Shown piece after piece: positions 11,046 to 22,741 of a stretch of 64,000 bases of DNA (its first letter is position 1; every line of letters begins with the position of its first letter). Source of the DNA: Hyparrhenia diplandra (Eukaryota; Streptophyta; Magnoliopsida; Poales; Poaceae). The notes below the pieces were generated by a model that worked only from the letters and a program-made list of their open reading frames with translations, searched no databases and was not told the DNA's origin. The stretch covers positions 1-64,000 of the forward strand of contig JADLZK010011223.1 of assembly GCA_015847255.1 (NCBI GenBank). Direction: 5' to 3'. Both the position numbers and the translations under genes were made by a program.

Positions 11046-12696
11046 ATGGCCGCCCAAATGGTCCTCTCTCTCTTGTTCTTGGCTCTCCTCACCTTCGCCC
11101 TGCTCCGGCGCATGGGTGCAACGGCGCAGCAGCGGCAATGGTCACCACCGCCTTCCGCCGTCGCCACCGGGGCTGCCCATCATCGGGCACCTCCACCTGC
11201 TAGGCTCCAACCCGCACCTCTCCCTCCGCGAGATGGCCGGCAGGGTGCACGGCGCCGCCGCCGATGGCTTCATGCTGCTCCGCCTCGGCCAGGTGCCCAG
11301 CCTGGTGGTGTCGTCCCCGCGCGCGGCAGAGGCCGTCCTGCGCGCGCACGACCACACCTTCGCGTCGCGGCCTCCCTCTGCCATGGCCGACATCCTCTTC
11401 AGCTACTCCGACGTCGCCCCTCGCCCCCTACGGTGACTACTGGCGCCTGGTGCGGAGGCTGGTCACCACGCACGTGCTCAGCGCCACCAAGGTCCAGTCC
11501 CTCCGCCGCGCACGCTAGGAGGAGGTCGCCCTCGTCGTCGCCAAGATCCGGGACGCCGCCTCCACTGCGGTGGACATGACGGAGGTGTTCTGCGTCTTCA
11601 CCAACGACATGGTGTGCCGCGCCGTGTCCGGCAAGTTCTTCCGGCGGCTGGAAAGCCAGCACAGGGCGTTCCAGGAGATCATCAACGAGCAGGTGATACT
11701 CATCGCAGGGTTCAACCTGGACGACTCCTTCCCTTGGTTGGCCAAGCTTGGTGTTCTTGCAAACAAGGTCATGTTCGCCAAGGCCTTTAGCTTGAAGAAG
11801 CAATGGGACGTGTTGCTCGATGAGATCATCACCGAGCATGCCGCCAAGCTGGAGGAGAAGCGTCACGACGACAAGACTGACGACGACGCTGCTGGACAGA
11901 GCCAAGAAGATGACGCTGACTTCGTTCATGTCCTGCTTTCACTCCAGCAGGAGTACCGTCTCACAAGACAACAAGTCAAGTCCATCCTGATGGTATGCGA
12001 ATTACTCCTACATATTTATATATATACATATATATACATATGAATCTGGTTTAAGCAAATGCATATATACAGGACATGTTTGGAGCAGGAACAGATACAT
12101 CATCCATCCTGCTGGATTACGCGATGATCGAGCTGATAAGAAACCCACACATCATGGCCAAAGTACGCGAAGAGATCACCATCAACACTCCCAAGGGCCA
12201 AGAAATGGTGAATGAAGAGAACCTAGCCAACATGAGCTACCTGAGGGCCATCATCAAGGAGACGCTGCGACTGTACCCGCCGACGCCGCTGCTGCTGCCG
12301 CACTTCTGCATGGAGGACTGCGAGGTGAACGGGTACACGATCGCGGCCGGGACGCGCGTCATCGTCAACGCGTGGGCGATCGGCAGGGACGCCAGCGTGT
12401 GGGAGAAGGCAGATGAGTTCATCCCGGAGAGGTTTCTGGACGGTGGCAGCAGCGCGGCTACTGACTTCAGGGGCAGGGATTTCAAGTTCGTGCCGTTTGG
12501 AGCTGGGAGAAGGATGTGCCCTGGAATCAACTTTGGGATGGCCGTCGTTGAGCTGATGCTGGCAAATCTTCTCTACTGCTTTCACTGGGAGCTCCCGGCT
12601 GGCATGGCACCTGAGGATGTGGACATGTCTGTGAAGTATGGACTGACAAGCCGTCGCAAGGAGAAGCTCCTGCTTGTTCCAAGGCTGGCTGTGTAA
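11046..12696 (+). pseudogene. Cytochrome P450, CYP71 clan, copy 1 (exon 1 broken, exon 2 intact)
   Basis: Haem-thiolate monooxygenase of the plant CYP71 clan, normally an ER-anchored enzyme of specialised metabolism; the substrate is unknown. Exon 1 is 11046-11992 and exon 2 12073-12696, with a GT-AG intron between two whole codons. The ATG at 11046 starts a hydrophobic anchor (LLFLALLTFALL). Then come the proline hinge LPPSPPGLPIIGH, the I-helix GAGTDTSS at the start of exon 2, the ExxR motif in KETLRLYPP, PERF and the haem loop FGAGRRMCPG. About 520 codons in all, normal for the family. Defects: the frame changes between the anchor and the hinge (about 11100-11165), there is an extra C in the run at 11416-11420, and TAG at 11516-11518 replaces the CAG kept in copy 2. 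From 11519 onward exon 1 is open, and exon 2 is complete. As read it cannot make a full enzyme. Confidence 0.88.
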
Positions 12697-13199
12697 GGTC
12701 AGCTACCCTTGCTGCAGAATAAGGAAATAAAAGACTAGCGGTGAATGGGTAGTTTTGTTATATTCCGATCATCAATTGGCGTTGTTGGCCCCTTAGCTTG
12801 GAAATGGATCGATGGATAGATTGGGAATTATGTGTACTAGCCTGGTGAATACCCATGCGTAGCAATGGGACCCAGAAAATAGTTTATGGTGGTGTAATAT
12901 GAGCCAGACTTTTTCCAAACAATCATGTCGATCTGTTAGAAATGCAAAACCGTGTTACGGGAAATACAAATATTTGCGCCGTTTCTGCAAAGCCTTTTTG
13001 GCTGACGTTTCCTTTGATATTTCTGTTTTTTTCATGATTCATGATTTTTTTGTGTGTTTTTTCATGATTTCAACGACATACACTCAAGTTTTTAGGTTTT
13101 GTCTTTATGTTCTTCACCTTTCCTATCTATCTGTTGCAAGATTTCTGTGTTCCATCTCTGGCGACGCTGTGTCCGTTCGATTTGTCTAATATGGGTGCG

Positions 13200-14874
13200 C
13201 TGGTTTGATGGTTATTGGGTCCTCTATTTCTTATCGGGTCCAGACAGTGCATCCCCTTCCTCTTTCCTCTTTCTCTCTCTCCTCTGTCTCCATCAGTCTC
13301 TCCCCAGTCAGTGCGGATCTGCCTGCGCTCCCTCTTTCTCCTCGGACTCCATGGCAGCCTCCCACCGTGTGTGGAGCACCAGCTGTGGTGGCGCTGGCGG
13401 ACCCCTTCTCCTTCAGCATCCGCCCCAATGGAGGAACGACGCACGCGCGGCAGCGGCCTGGAGCCATCAACGCCCCTACCAGCTTGGCTGGTAGTGCGCC
13501 GGCGACGCCCCAAGCCATAGGGAGGGGGCAACCGGTGATTCCTCTCTGACCCTCTCCATTCTCCTCTCCTTATCGGGTTGGCGTAGCCTTAGGTCGCCGA
13601 TTGGAGGCTCGGTCGTGGTCACCGTCGCCGTCGGGTGAGGTCGTCAGGTACCTTCTGCCATTTCCCTCTACTGCTATTTCCCTCTAGTGTTTTGTGCTCT
13701 AGTGTTTTGGAGTTCCAGATTTAGTTTTGTAGTGCCATTTTGGTTTGATGCGGGGAGGGGAAAGCAGAGGAACGGTGGTGGTCGGCAGGGCCAGGGGGGA
13801 TGCGGCACTGGCACAACTACACCCATGGTGCCAGGCGAGCGGAGTGGGTGGTGTTGGAGCCGTGCATGGATTTTGGTTGAGTGGGTGTCGTTCGAGCCGT
13901 GCATGGATGTTGGTTGAGTGGGTGGCGGGGGCGCTATGAAGACGTATTTGTGCTTCGATTCCATGGAGGATGGAATCCTCTTAGTTTTGTAGGATGGTGT
14001 TGTATAGTCTCTACTGCTGATCTGTGTGTATGGCGATGTGCTTGGGGATTTCACATATTGGGGGAAGCAAATCAAGTTCTTGCTTCAACATTTCTGTTCT
14101 TTATCTCTCTTGCTGGTTGATGAGACTGATTGGTAGGTTGATTGAGACTGTATTTAGGATTTCTATTTTTGGTGCCTTTGGTTGATTTCCATTGCTCTGT
14201 TCCTTGCATGATGGCATTTGTGGGTTGGATCTGTGTGATGCCAATGTGGCCCTGCATGGATTCGAGTATGCATGTATTCGGGAACTCACACATGAATATT
14301 GAACTTCTGTAGGTTTTAGGAGATTTTAGGTAGAAGCAGTCTTTAGAGCTAGTTCAATTGTTGTGTCAGCTTGGATTTGTTGGATTTTTTTTTTTTTTTT
14401 CATCTTCCTGAAGTAGCCTGACAAGCTATCTACTATTGATGTGCTATATTTAGTTGTTCAGTAACGTTTCTTCAGAAGCATTTGTTTGTTTTTCCTTGAC
14501 AATTCCAGAACAATAAATGTGAGTTCTATTTTCAGTTCCAGATGCCTGCAATGTGCTGGCTTTGTTCCTTACAAGTCACGTTATTGCTAAAAGTCAAGTC
14601 GTTAGCTGATGCCGGATTTGTACCATGTCTACGAAGTGGTGTCCAGTTTCCTACTTAGTGTTGTACTGTACTAGCATTGCATGACTTTCAAAAGTAGATA
14701 GTGCCAGCAAATTTGTGCCGATGAGATGTTAAGTCCACACTATCATCCACTGAAATCTGTTGTCCATGTGATGGTGGTGTTGAATTTATTTAATATTGAC
14801 CCCTGGGATAATATAATACCTACCGGAATATTCTATCCTGCAATGTCCTGATATCATTTATTGATTCGGTACAG
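13200..14874 (+). other. GC-rich leader-like region and AT-rich intron-like DNA
   Basis: A pyrimidine-rich then GC-rich stretch (13255-13640) followed by T-rich DNA looks like a grass 5' exon and first intron. Frames of 95-134 codons on both strands across 13100-13550 are low-complexity and mutually overlapping, so none is called. No homeobox or leucine-zipper exon of the HD-ZIP III gene was found here. Confidence 0.35.
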
Positions 14875-16892
14875 ACTTCATTGGCCAATGATACAAGCTG
14901 TGAATCAAATGTCACTACCCTCCAAACCCCTACAAGGGATGCAAGTAACCCTTCTAGGTAAGTGAATCGTTATGGCCATCTTGTTGCGTAACCTTGCCAT
15001 TTCAAGACTGTCAGTGTCATTTCAATTCCTGTTTCAGACTCCTTGCAATTGCAGAGGAGACCTTCACAGAGTTCCTCTCAAAGGCTACTGGGACAGCTAT
15101 TGATTGGGTCCAGATGCTTGGGATGAAGGTTATATGTCAACTCTCAAGTCTTGTTCTTTGGCTTAGTTTACATTTTTTTTCCAGATAAGTGCTAGGTGCT
15201 AACTATATTCTGTTTTCTGATTAGCCTGATCCGGATTCGGTTTGGTATTGTGGCCATTTCGCATGGTTGCCGTGGTGTTGCTGCTCGCGCCTGTGGTTTG
15301 GTGAATCTAGAACCAACAAAAGTAAGTATTTAAATTGTCTGGGACCTTGTGCTAACTACATTCTTGTTTTCTTTGTTCTACTAGTCTGTACATTCGCAAG
15401 TGATTTGTGTAACTTCTGGATATGATTAGAAACTTTTATATAAAAAATTATTTATGGCATACCTCCTTACATGTGATCATTTATAAAGGCCCTTGGTTAT
15501 TTTGCCTATCAATCATTGATTCAAATCATAGCATTTACTTTGTAGAAGTTACTTGATCCTAATATAGTTGTGTTATGCAGGTCATAGAGATCCTGATAGA
15601 TCGTCCCTCTTGGTTCCGTGATTGTCGAAGTCTTGAAGTGTTTACAATGTTTCCAGCTAGAAATGGGGGGACAGTTGAACTTATCTACATGCAGGTGAGC
15701 AATTTTATTTTCATTGGTGGTGTTTCCTTAGCATTTCTGGCGAACTTCATGACTCACTATGTCGATGGTAATATTTGTATGCTCCTGTAGATGTATGCCC
15801 CAACAACTTCAGTCCCTGCACGTGATTTTTGGAGATTACGATACATGACAACAATGGAAGGTGGTAGCGTTGTGGTATGTGATCTGAACTGCAATTTATT
15901 GCTTTTTATCTTGATAGTGGAGGAACTAGGACACTAGTATTTGCTAAATTTCCTCCATTTCTAAGGTCTGTGAGAGATCCTTGAGTGGTTCTAGAGGCGG
16001 TCCAAATGCAGCCTCTGCACAGCAATTTGTTAGGGCTGAGATGCTTCCAAGTGGGTATTTAGTTCGCCCGTGTGAAGGTGGAAGTTCGATTGTGCATATA
16101 GTGGACCATCTAGATCTCAAGGTCTGATTCCTACTTTTTATTTTAACTTTAAATATTTTGATGCTGTTAGTCTGTATGTTGTCCATTAATGATTGTATTA
16201 GGTTTCATCTTTCAGTCATGGAGTGTTCTTGAAGTGCTTCAACCGCTGTATGAGTCTTCTAGAGTAGTTGCTCAGAAAATGACTACCGTGGTACGTGCTA
16301 ACTGTATTTTTTTGCCCCTATGGTATGAATGAAAATGTCTTAATAACCTCACCAATAATCAGTTTCTATTTATTCATCAACGAAAATGTCTTTTTATATG
16401 TTCTAAGTAATGACTGGCTATATACTTGGTTGCATGTAGTTCTGCGGACGTGTTTGAATAGTTCATTCTTAGCACTATACTTCATGCTGGCTACTTTGTG
16501 TATCCCGGCACTGCGCCATCTTAAACAAATTGCTCAAGAAACAAGTGGAGAAGTACTGTACTCCTTGGGAAGGCAACCTGCAGTCCAACGGACCTTCAGT
16601 CAAAGACTAAGCAAGTAATTTTATTTTATTAAACTTCAACCCCAACTCTCATGTACATCTTGTTGTCTAGTTTAAAACATAAAAATGTATTGTTCTTCCA
16701 TTAGGGGGTTTAATGATGCCATTATCGGTTTCAATGATGATGGCTGGTCTGTAATGGGTGGAGATGTCATTGAAGACGACGTTGTTGATTGCAACTCAAC
16801 CAAGAAAATTAGGAATAATAACAGCAATGCTAGGATTGCATTTGGAGCCCCCTGGAGGCATTATTTGTGCGAAGGCATCCATGTAACTATAG
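14875..16892 (+). pseudogene. HD-ZIP III transcription factor fragment (START domain exons with introns)
   Basis: HD-ZIP III proteins (REVOLUTA/PHABULOSA and rice HOX9/HOX10 relatives) are nuclear regulators with homeodomain, leucine zipper, START and MEKHLA domains. Here nine consecutive exons are readable: 14875-14957 (LANDTSCESNVTTLQ), 15038-15128 (AEETFTEFLSKATGTAIDWV), 15235-15321, 15581-15694 (DRPSWFRDCRSLEVFTMFPA), 15791-15874, 15966-16121 (QQFVRAEMLPSGYLVRPCEG), 16216-16290, about 16508-16614 (IAQETSGEVLYSLGRQPAV) and 16705-16892 (GFNDAIIGFNDDGWSVMGGD). Most junctions keep GT and AG. Breaks: an extra T in exon 3, loss of the AG acceptor before exon 8 (CCCG instead), and an extra C plus stop codons in exon 9. 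Homeodomain, zipper and MEKHLA are absent. Retained introns mean it was copied as DNA, not by retroposition. Confidence 0.9.
15118..15244 (+). promoter_or_regulatory. Degenerate miR165/166 target site split by an intron
   Basis: In HD-ZIP III genes the miR165/166 site lies in the START domain across an exon junction. Here the exon ends TTGGGATGAAG (15118-15128) and the next begins CCTGATCCGG (15235-15244). The functional form has CCTGGTCCGG, so one extra mismatch falls opposite about position 6 of the miRNA. The site only exists if the intron is spliced out. Confidence 0.7.
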
Positions 16893-17550
16893 GTAAGGAT
16901 GATCATTATTTGTTTGAAGGCATTATGTCAACAGCCTTTGCATGTAGCAGTATGTTTAAAAAAGAAAGGCGGAAAAGCAAGAACCATTGCATGTTGTAGT
17001 ATGTGAGTAAACAAATGAATAGCAGAGTTTTGTTACATTACACTGTACATTGTAACTTGCCTAAATTGAGAACTGGCAGCATAAGTTTCTTGAGTTGGAC
17101 ACATTTTTGACCTGCATGTAGCCATGGAGAATGATGAATTACTACTGCAAACTGTATTAAAATTCAACTGAACTGTGATCTTATTCTATTCCTTTATGTA
17201 GAAGCACCATTTTGTTGATTGCACATTTATAAGTAGTAAATTACACACTTGAATTACTGCAATTATGATCTTTTTCATCTGCAATATGTGCTAGGGCAGA
17301 CCATGACTCATGTGTGTCTATGACTTGTAATCTGTGATCTGTGCTAGTGAGCACCATGATTTTTGTCTTTCTCTTTCCATAGAAATAAAATGTTAATTGT
17401 GATATGTGATAGGGCAGACCATGACTCGTTCTACGTGATCCGTGCCACTGAAAACCATAATTTTGTCTCTGTATGATGTTTTCTTTTGTGCTAGGACACC
17501 ACCCTCATTGTAAAATCTTTTTCTATATGAAATTATTTGATTCCCTATAT

Positions 17551-17635
17551 GAAATTAGCGCCGAAAGGCGCATTAGCTTAATGTAAGCCATTCGCTTTAA
17601 GGCCGAGAGGGCCGGTAGGCCCTTGAGGCCGTGGA
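17551..17635 (+). repeat. Hairpin-rich repeat, unit 1
   Basis: Pattern: TTCCCTATATGAAATTA, then the hairpin GCGCC-GAAA-GGCGC, then CATTAGC, ATGTAAGCCATTCGCTTTAA and a second GGCC-based hairpin ending GAGGCCGTGGA. Two related units lie at 19565-19656 and 19749-19850. Confidence 0.6.
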
Positions 17636-19564
17636 ACATTTATATATTAGGTTTTATTGTCCCTTGTTTTATTTGTTATATTTGTTAAAATATGTATCTT
17701 GTTTTTGTATCTAAACCTGAGTGTGTCCTTTCCAAACTATCAAATACTAATCCCACTATAGTGAATCTGCAGTATCGGCATTATTGTGCCAAAAAATCAT
17801 CATAAATGTGATGGAAATTAAGAATAAAGTGATGCATAGCCTTTTGTGATTGTTGTTTATGTCCAAGTCATATATTGTACTATTTTTGCAAGCTTGTCTA
17901 CTGCACAGTATCACTAATATTTCTTCTTTGATGCAGAAGGCTTGGCTAAGTATATGCTTTGGTAGTGAAATTGTAAAAAATTCATTCTGCACCTACAAGC
18001 AAGCGAGCGCCCCCGCTGCCAGTGATCATGTTCCAACTCGTAGACACAAAAAGCGCACTTTGCATCCTGTGTCATTAGTGTGTTGTCCAAAGAAATCATC
18101 AACAATGGTAGGCATGGTTATGGCCATTGGGCCAATTGATAGGTTGTTGCATACTGGCATGGTTTGTTGCCCTATTGGGTCACCTCAGTTGTTGTTCTTG
18201 TCACTATGGTTAACTGATTATTTCTCGTGCTTGGTACCGCATGTTTTTAAGAGTGATATTAGCTTTGATTTTCCGGTGAGTGGCCTTGATTAGAACATAA
18301 TTGCAATCAGCAATAATGGAAATTGCAAGTATCGGGCATCGCAATTGTAGTTCTAAGCATATGCAATATGTTGTTGTTGAACCATTTTGCCTCATGTTCT
18401 CGTTTTCTGCTAGTTGATCTATATATGTAGAACCACTACTTCTTGATTGCACATGTATTAGTAGTAAATTGCACATTTCATATACTGCAATTATGGTGTG
18501 TAACATGTGCAATATCTATTCTTTATAAATAACTTTGTGACTATGTTTAGTTAACCACTTTTCCTATCTTTGTGTTGCCCCGAAATCACGCTCATGTTTT
18601 CAGCGACGCGCCCCTTCCGTCCCTATGGCCACCTCTCGCCCAAAGGCGCCTCCTCTGTTGTTGTTGTTGTCGGGTCTGCCTTCTTTAACGGGTTTGTGCG
18701 CACCCGGTAACGTCGAACCCAATCTGGACAGGAAACTGTTTGTATCCTTGATCCGCCCACTTAGGCTGGAAGAGTGGAAGGGACGCGGTTTACTGGAGCT
18801 CGTCGGGGAGGGAGCAGCGATTATGGCGATTTCCGCTCTCGGCAAGCCGAGGCGCGTTGGGGAGGCTCTCCCTTGCCGGTTTGGTGGCTTGCTCGGCCAT
18901 TGGAAGAGCTCGGGCGGTATGTACGTACGCTGCGCGTCTTCTCTCCCTTTGTCTGTTGTTTGTTGTGTAGATCCGGGCGAGTTCATGGGAGGATGCCGTT
19001 GGGCCGCTTCTCATCGTTGATTTGGCTTATGTGTCTCAATTCGTAGGGGGATATTGTTGGGCGTCTTCGGTCGGGTGGGGATTTGTCTTGTGTTATGGGG
19101 GTATTCGACGGAATGGGGGAATGGTGAGTGGTATTGTGGTAGCGGGTAGGCGAGAGCGTGGGGTGATCTACGGCGGCGTGACTGCGAGAGCGTTCGGGGG
19201 CAATCTGTGCATGTAATTGGCTTGTCCACGGCCTCGCGGTCCAACTCATGGATGTTGTCTTCTTAGCGGCCTCGTAGGCGACTAGCGGCAGCAAGCAAAT
19301 AAGCGCTTCAGAGCTAGCGCGGCTATCTCTAGTAGGGATTTTTGGCGATTTTGTAGGTCTCATGTCCAGTGTGGTGGGGTGTAGGAACTCCTCTGTCCTC
19401 CATGTGTTTGTGATTTCAGAAAAAGGAGCTACGCTGATTCTAACTTTCGTTGAGAATGGAGACACGTTTTGCTGATGTCTTGTACATTGGGTTCAAATGC
19501 TTGGAGGGATGGTGCTCGGCTAGATTAGTTGGAGGGGGTGCTGGTGGTTAGGATGTACAGAATC

Positions 19565-19656
19565 CGTATATGAACTTAGCGCCGGAGGCGCATTAGCGAA
19601 TGTAAGCCATTCGCTTTAAGGCCGAGTGGGCCGCTAGGCCCTCGAGGACGTGGAGC
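19565..19656 (+). repeat. Hairpin-rich repeat, unit 2
   Basis: Same order of elements as unit 1 with the hairpin GCGCC-GGA-GGCGC and the same TAAGCCATTCGCTTTAAGGCC block. The loop differs while both stem arms are kept. Confidence 0.6.
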
Positions 19657-19748
19657 AAAGACACCGCAGGGTCCCTGCGATACAAGACCTCATAGTACGT
19701 AGCAGGGACCCCGCGATATAAGACAACAAAGTACAAAATGACATCGCT

Positions 19749-19850
19749 TGATTCCCTATATAAACCTTTGCGCGAAGGCGCCTTTTGAAAAGTAACACTT
19801 TCGCTTCGAGGCCGAAAGTGGGCCGTTAGGGCCCTCGAGGCCGAGACGCG
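19749..19850 (+). repeat. Hairpin-rich repeat, unit 3 (diverged)
   Basis: TTCCCTATATAAACCTTTGCGCGAAGGCGCC followed by ACTTTCGCTTCGAGGCCGAAAGTGGGCC. The order of blocks is that of units 1 and 2, with a larger second hairpin (GGGCCGTTAGGGCCC core). Between units 2 and 3, a CAGGGACCCCGCGATATAAGAC-type sequence occurs twice. Confidence 0.5.
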
Positions 19851-22365
19851 AAGTCATCACCGTGAATTGTGTTTGGATTGTCCCTTGTCTTGTACTTATT
19901 ATTTTATTGTATTGTATTGTTCATTGTGCTGTATAGTCCCTTGTCTTATCCCTTGTATTGTGCCTTGTATTGTCCCCTACCCACAGGGACCTCCTTGTCT
20001 TTATCTTGAATCTTGTCCTTTGTGCTAGGTCATGACCCTCTTATTTAGATAGAGTGGGTATTTGTTCAGTCTCCTGTGATGTCCCGACTCAATGGTTGTT
20101 TTGTCGGTCGGTGCGGGGAGGGAGGCAAGGGCTGTTGGTCACCGCAAGAAGATGGTTGCCCGGCAATCTGATCGGTTCTGATGCGAGAGTGGTGAGCGTC
20201 TCCTCGTCTTAGAGTTCATGCCACATGAGACCTTGGCAAAGCATATCTTCCACTGTACGTTTGATTTCCCCTTCCTCACTCTTCTCTTCCACTGAATGGC
20301 TGTTTATCGGTGGGTGCAGGAGGAGGCAAGGGCATTTTTGCCTTGAATTACTGTTAATAAGGCATCTCTGTGTATACGACTATGAGCATGTATGGCATGG
20401 TGAATAAATGGTTCTTTTTTTCGCTTAGTTTTTTGACAAGTACAAGTTCTAGTGTGTGCATTATTCAGAATGAAGGTACTCTACCTTTTGGTGATTTTGG
20501 TCTCCAACGTTAGTGCTTAGATTGACCAATCTCATTATTTTTGAATATTTAGTTGATACCAGGTTTCATCAAACAAAGCCCTGGGGGTGTCTTCCCTGTG
20601 CCTTTCCTTTCTCACATTATTAGTCTACTATGTGTGGTATTTTTCTGGATAGAATTGTACTAATTGATGCTTTTGTGCAATGGCTGCTCATCTTATAGGA
20701 ATACATAGTGCCATCAAGATGCTCAATAGGAGGGTCTGTGTTATCCATCAATATCTCCTTGGCATGCAAAAAGGTCTGTGTTATCCATCAGTTGTGCTAG
20801 CACACATGTCTCCTTTCATAAAAAAAATTGTCTCTTGTGATATGGATACTCAAACATTTGGGCTATCATTAGTCTGGTCTGTAGAATGTATTAGTGAGGG
20901 TGTTTTGCTGCTTTTTGAATATTTAGTTGATACCAGGTTTTATGTAAACTGATAACCTACCCTTAAGTTCGAGTGTATAAACAAAGTGATTTATCCGAAC
21001 AATTTGGATGTGCAAATGGTATGCTAAATAGGATAGCCTAGTAAGCTAGTGTCTCCTTATTGCCCTTGCCATAGGCATTTTTAGCAGGTGCTGAGTTCGG
21101 TGATACTATTGAGTCTCTCCAAGTTAATTGCATGATTTCTGAATGAACTGAATATAATTCTTATCTTCTTTTTTAATCACTCAAATATCTTAAAGATTAC
21201 TGAGGGTTCTGACCCTGACAGCAGAAATCAAAGAACTGCTCGTAAGTATGCAACTTTGTCTGTCTAGATTGAAATGGTAGCTGTCAATCTCTGCAACTAC
21301 TATGCCATATTCAGTTTTTAAATTCATGGAACCATAGTACTTGTCATTAGCCTTGCCAAAAATGACAAGAGACAATCTCACCAGGCCATGTCGTTGCTTC
21401 CCTGTGGCCTTTGGTTTGGCATGTGTGGTCTCTGCGTGCCTGCTGTTTCTCCAAGAGAAGCTGAGCAACAGAGATTGTATTTACAAGCAGCAGTAATGCT
21501 ACTATTCAAGAAAAAATACTGATCATGGTCCTTTGCATCCGCAGGTTGTGTTATTCTGATGCTTCTCACGCCAATCTATGGTGACTCAAATCCACAGAAG
21601 AGCTCCAAGATGGCTAAGCCGTTGGAGGTAATTTCCATGCCACCAAAGTTTTCCTGAATCTGTTTTACTTTACTAGAATATATCTGACTATCTGACAGAA
21701 AGTAAAAGTTGTGTTCGTATTATTGACTAATGATCTTGCAGCTCACACCCAAGCTCGTTGCAGACTTACAACTCAAGCTCCATGCCTTCTTGCTCTAGTC
21801 TTGAGTTGGCTTCCCCGATACCGATAAGGGTGTTGCTCATCATAGCCAAAATGACCCCCGGGGTATGTGGATCCCAATATCTTGGCTAAGATACTACGTG
21901 TAAGAATTAGAAATGCCTTTGTGTTTTCTCTATTTGCCTCTTTCATACGTGTTTGCAGTTTTTCTGTCAATGAAGTGTAGGCCTTCTATGGACCAGTGAT
22001 TTAGATTTTAACATAGTTTGTGAGCATGATCCACCCATGAGGCTTGTGTTTTGTGATAGTACAGTGTAGTAATCGCTTGTCAAAGCAAAACAACAAGAAC
22101 AACATGCCTAATTGTGTAGGCCAACAAGCCTAATTGATTGCAAACTGTTATAGTCTAAATTGCAAATATAGTTAACTGCAATTTTAGTGATGACTATATG
22201 AAATTTTGATTCCTACTGACCCTACATTGCCCTGGACATCTGTGTTCAGTTATGGCCCTGGACATGAAGATGACTAGAGATTGTACAAAGGACAAGGAGG
22301 ACAAACAAGTACACAATCATACAGTAGGGTTGTGTTTCAGAGAAGGAACGGTGGGCATGTGTCTT

Positions 22366-22458
22366 CAGAGAAGGACCGTGGACATGAGGAAGAACAGAGA
22401 TGAAACAGAGAACAACCAAGGACAGAGAAGGACCGTGGACATGAGGAAGAACAGAGAT
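22366..22458 (+). repeat. Short tandem duplication (about 56-bp period)
   Basis: The segment AGAGAAGGACCGTGGACATG plus AGGAAGAACAGAGATG occurs at 22367-22402 and again at 22423-22458, separated by a purine-rich spacer. A third weaker match precedes it at about 22338. Confidence 0.6.
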
Positions 22459-22741
22459 GCGTGTGTTTCTTTCTTGCTGGAGGGGTTTAGTGGCAGAGCT
22501 GTAATATTTGTTTATTTTGGAGGGTGCAGATGGCTGCATCGCTGCCCAATAGCGCGGACTTAGAAAACGGGCATACCTACACAGTCATATTGGTTAACGG
22601 GTTTTGGATGTAACCGTTACTGTAGGCGGGTCTGTTTGTTCCCTGTGTTGAATACGCTGTTTATAGAAGGACTGATCGCAGCCTTTGGATGTTAATCCAA
22701 GGTTCTAGCTGGTTGCAAGAAATGTTGGATAAATTTCTTGT

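Larger units (their letters stand above)
10551..13132 (+). repeat. Segmental duplication block I (P450 copy 1 with flanks)
   Basis: This stretch is nearly identical to 23665-26135. The match starts at GCCCAGCGCGTGCGGTGAACC in both blocks, covers about 480 bp of promoter, both exons, the intron and about 430 bp of 3' flank, and fades at the T-rich stretch near 13110-13132. Block II lacks about 85 bp present here (about 12895-12978). A shorter, more diverged copy of the 3' flank alone occurs at 48986-49200. Confidence 0.92.
17000..22700. other. Long stretch without a recognised gene, inside the 9.6-kb insert
   Basis: Apart from the hairpin repeats, this holds AT-rich intron-like DNA. A 131-codon plus frame at 18625-19020 starts MATSRPKAPP and has a Leu-rich beginning, but it is overlapped by equally long frames on the other strand and matches nothing I know. 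A 25-bp sequence (TTTTTGAATATTTAGTTGATACC core) occurs at about 20538 and 20916. No coding call is made. Confidence 0.35.
13142..22711 (+). other. 9.6-kb insertion flanked by a 9-bp direct repeat
   Basis: In block II the P450 3' flank runs almost directly into LINE remnant b. In block I the equivalent flank and LINE remnant a are separated by this segment. GTTGCAAGA occurs at both edges (13133-13141 and 22712-22720), the length of duplication made by Mutator-like transposons. I could not find terminal inverted repeats, so the class is open. Contents: a GC-rich transcript-like 5' region (13230-13640), HD-ZIP III exons with introns (14875-16892), three hairpin-rich repeat units, and a long stretch (17000-22700) with no recognised gene. 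Confidence 0.5.

Noticed and set aside
13142..13240. Mutator-type terminal inverted repeat at the left edge of the 9.6-kb insert
   Set aside because: The first 100 bases do not match the reverse complement of the last 100 bases before 22711.
17850..18293. 147-codon plus frame after an AG acceptor
   Set aside because: Cys/Ser-rich translation without a recognisable domain, and it does not match the MEKHLA part of HD-ZIP III proteins that would be expected next.
18625..19020. 131-codon plus frame MATSRPKAPP...
   Set aside because: Frames of similar length exist on both strands in the same GC-rich segment; no promoter, splice or family evidence.
20538..20945. Repeated 25-mer as an LTR pair or transposon ends
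   Set aside because: Too short, no target duplication and no terminal structure; probably a small local duplication.
22688..22709. Helitron-like 3' end (hairpin TTGGAT-GTTA-ATCCAA followed by GGTTCTAG)
   Set aside because: The hairpin is AT-rich and only four bases from CTAG, the next base is not T, and no TC start in the right context was found at the other side.
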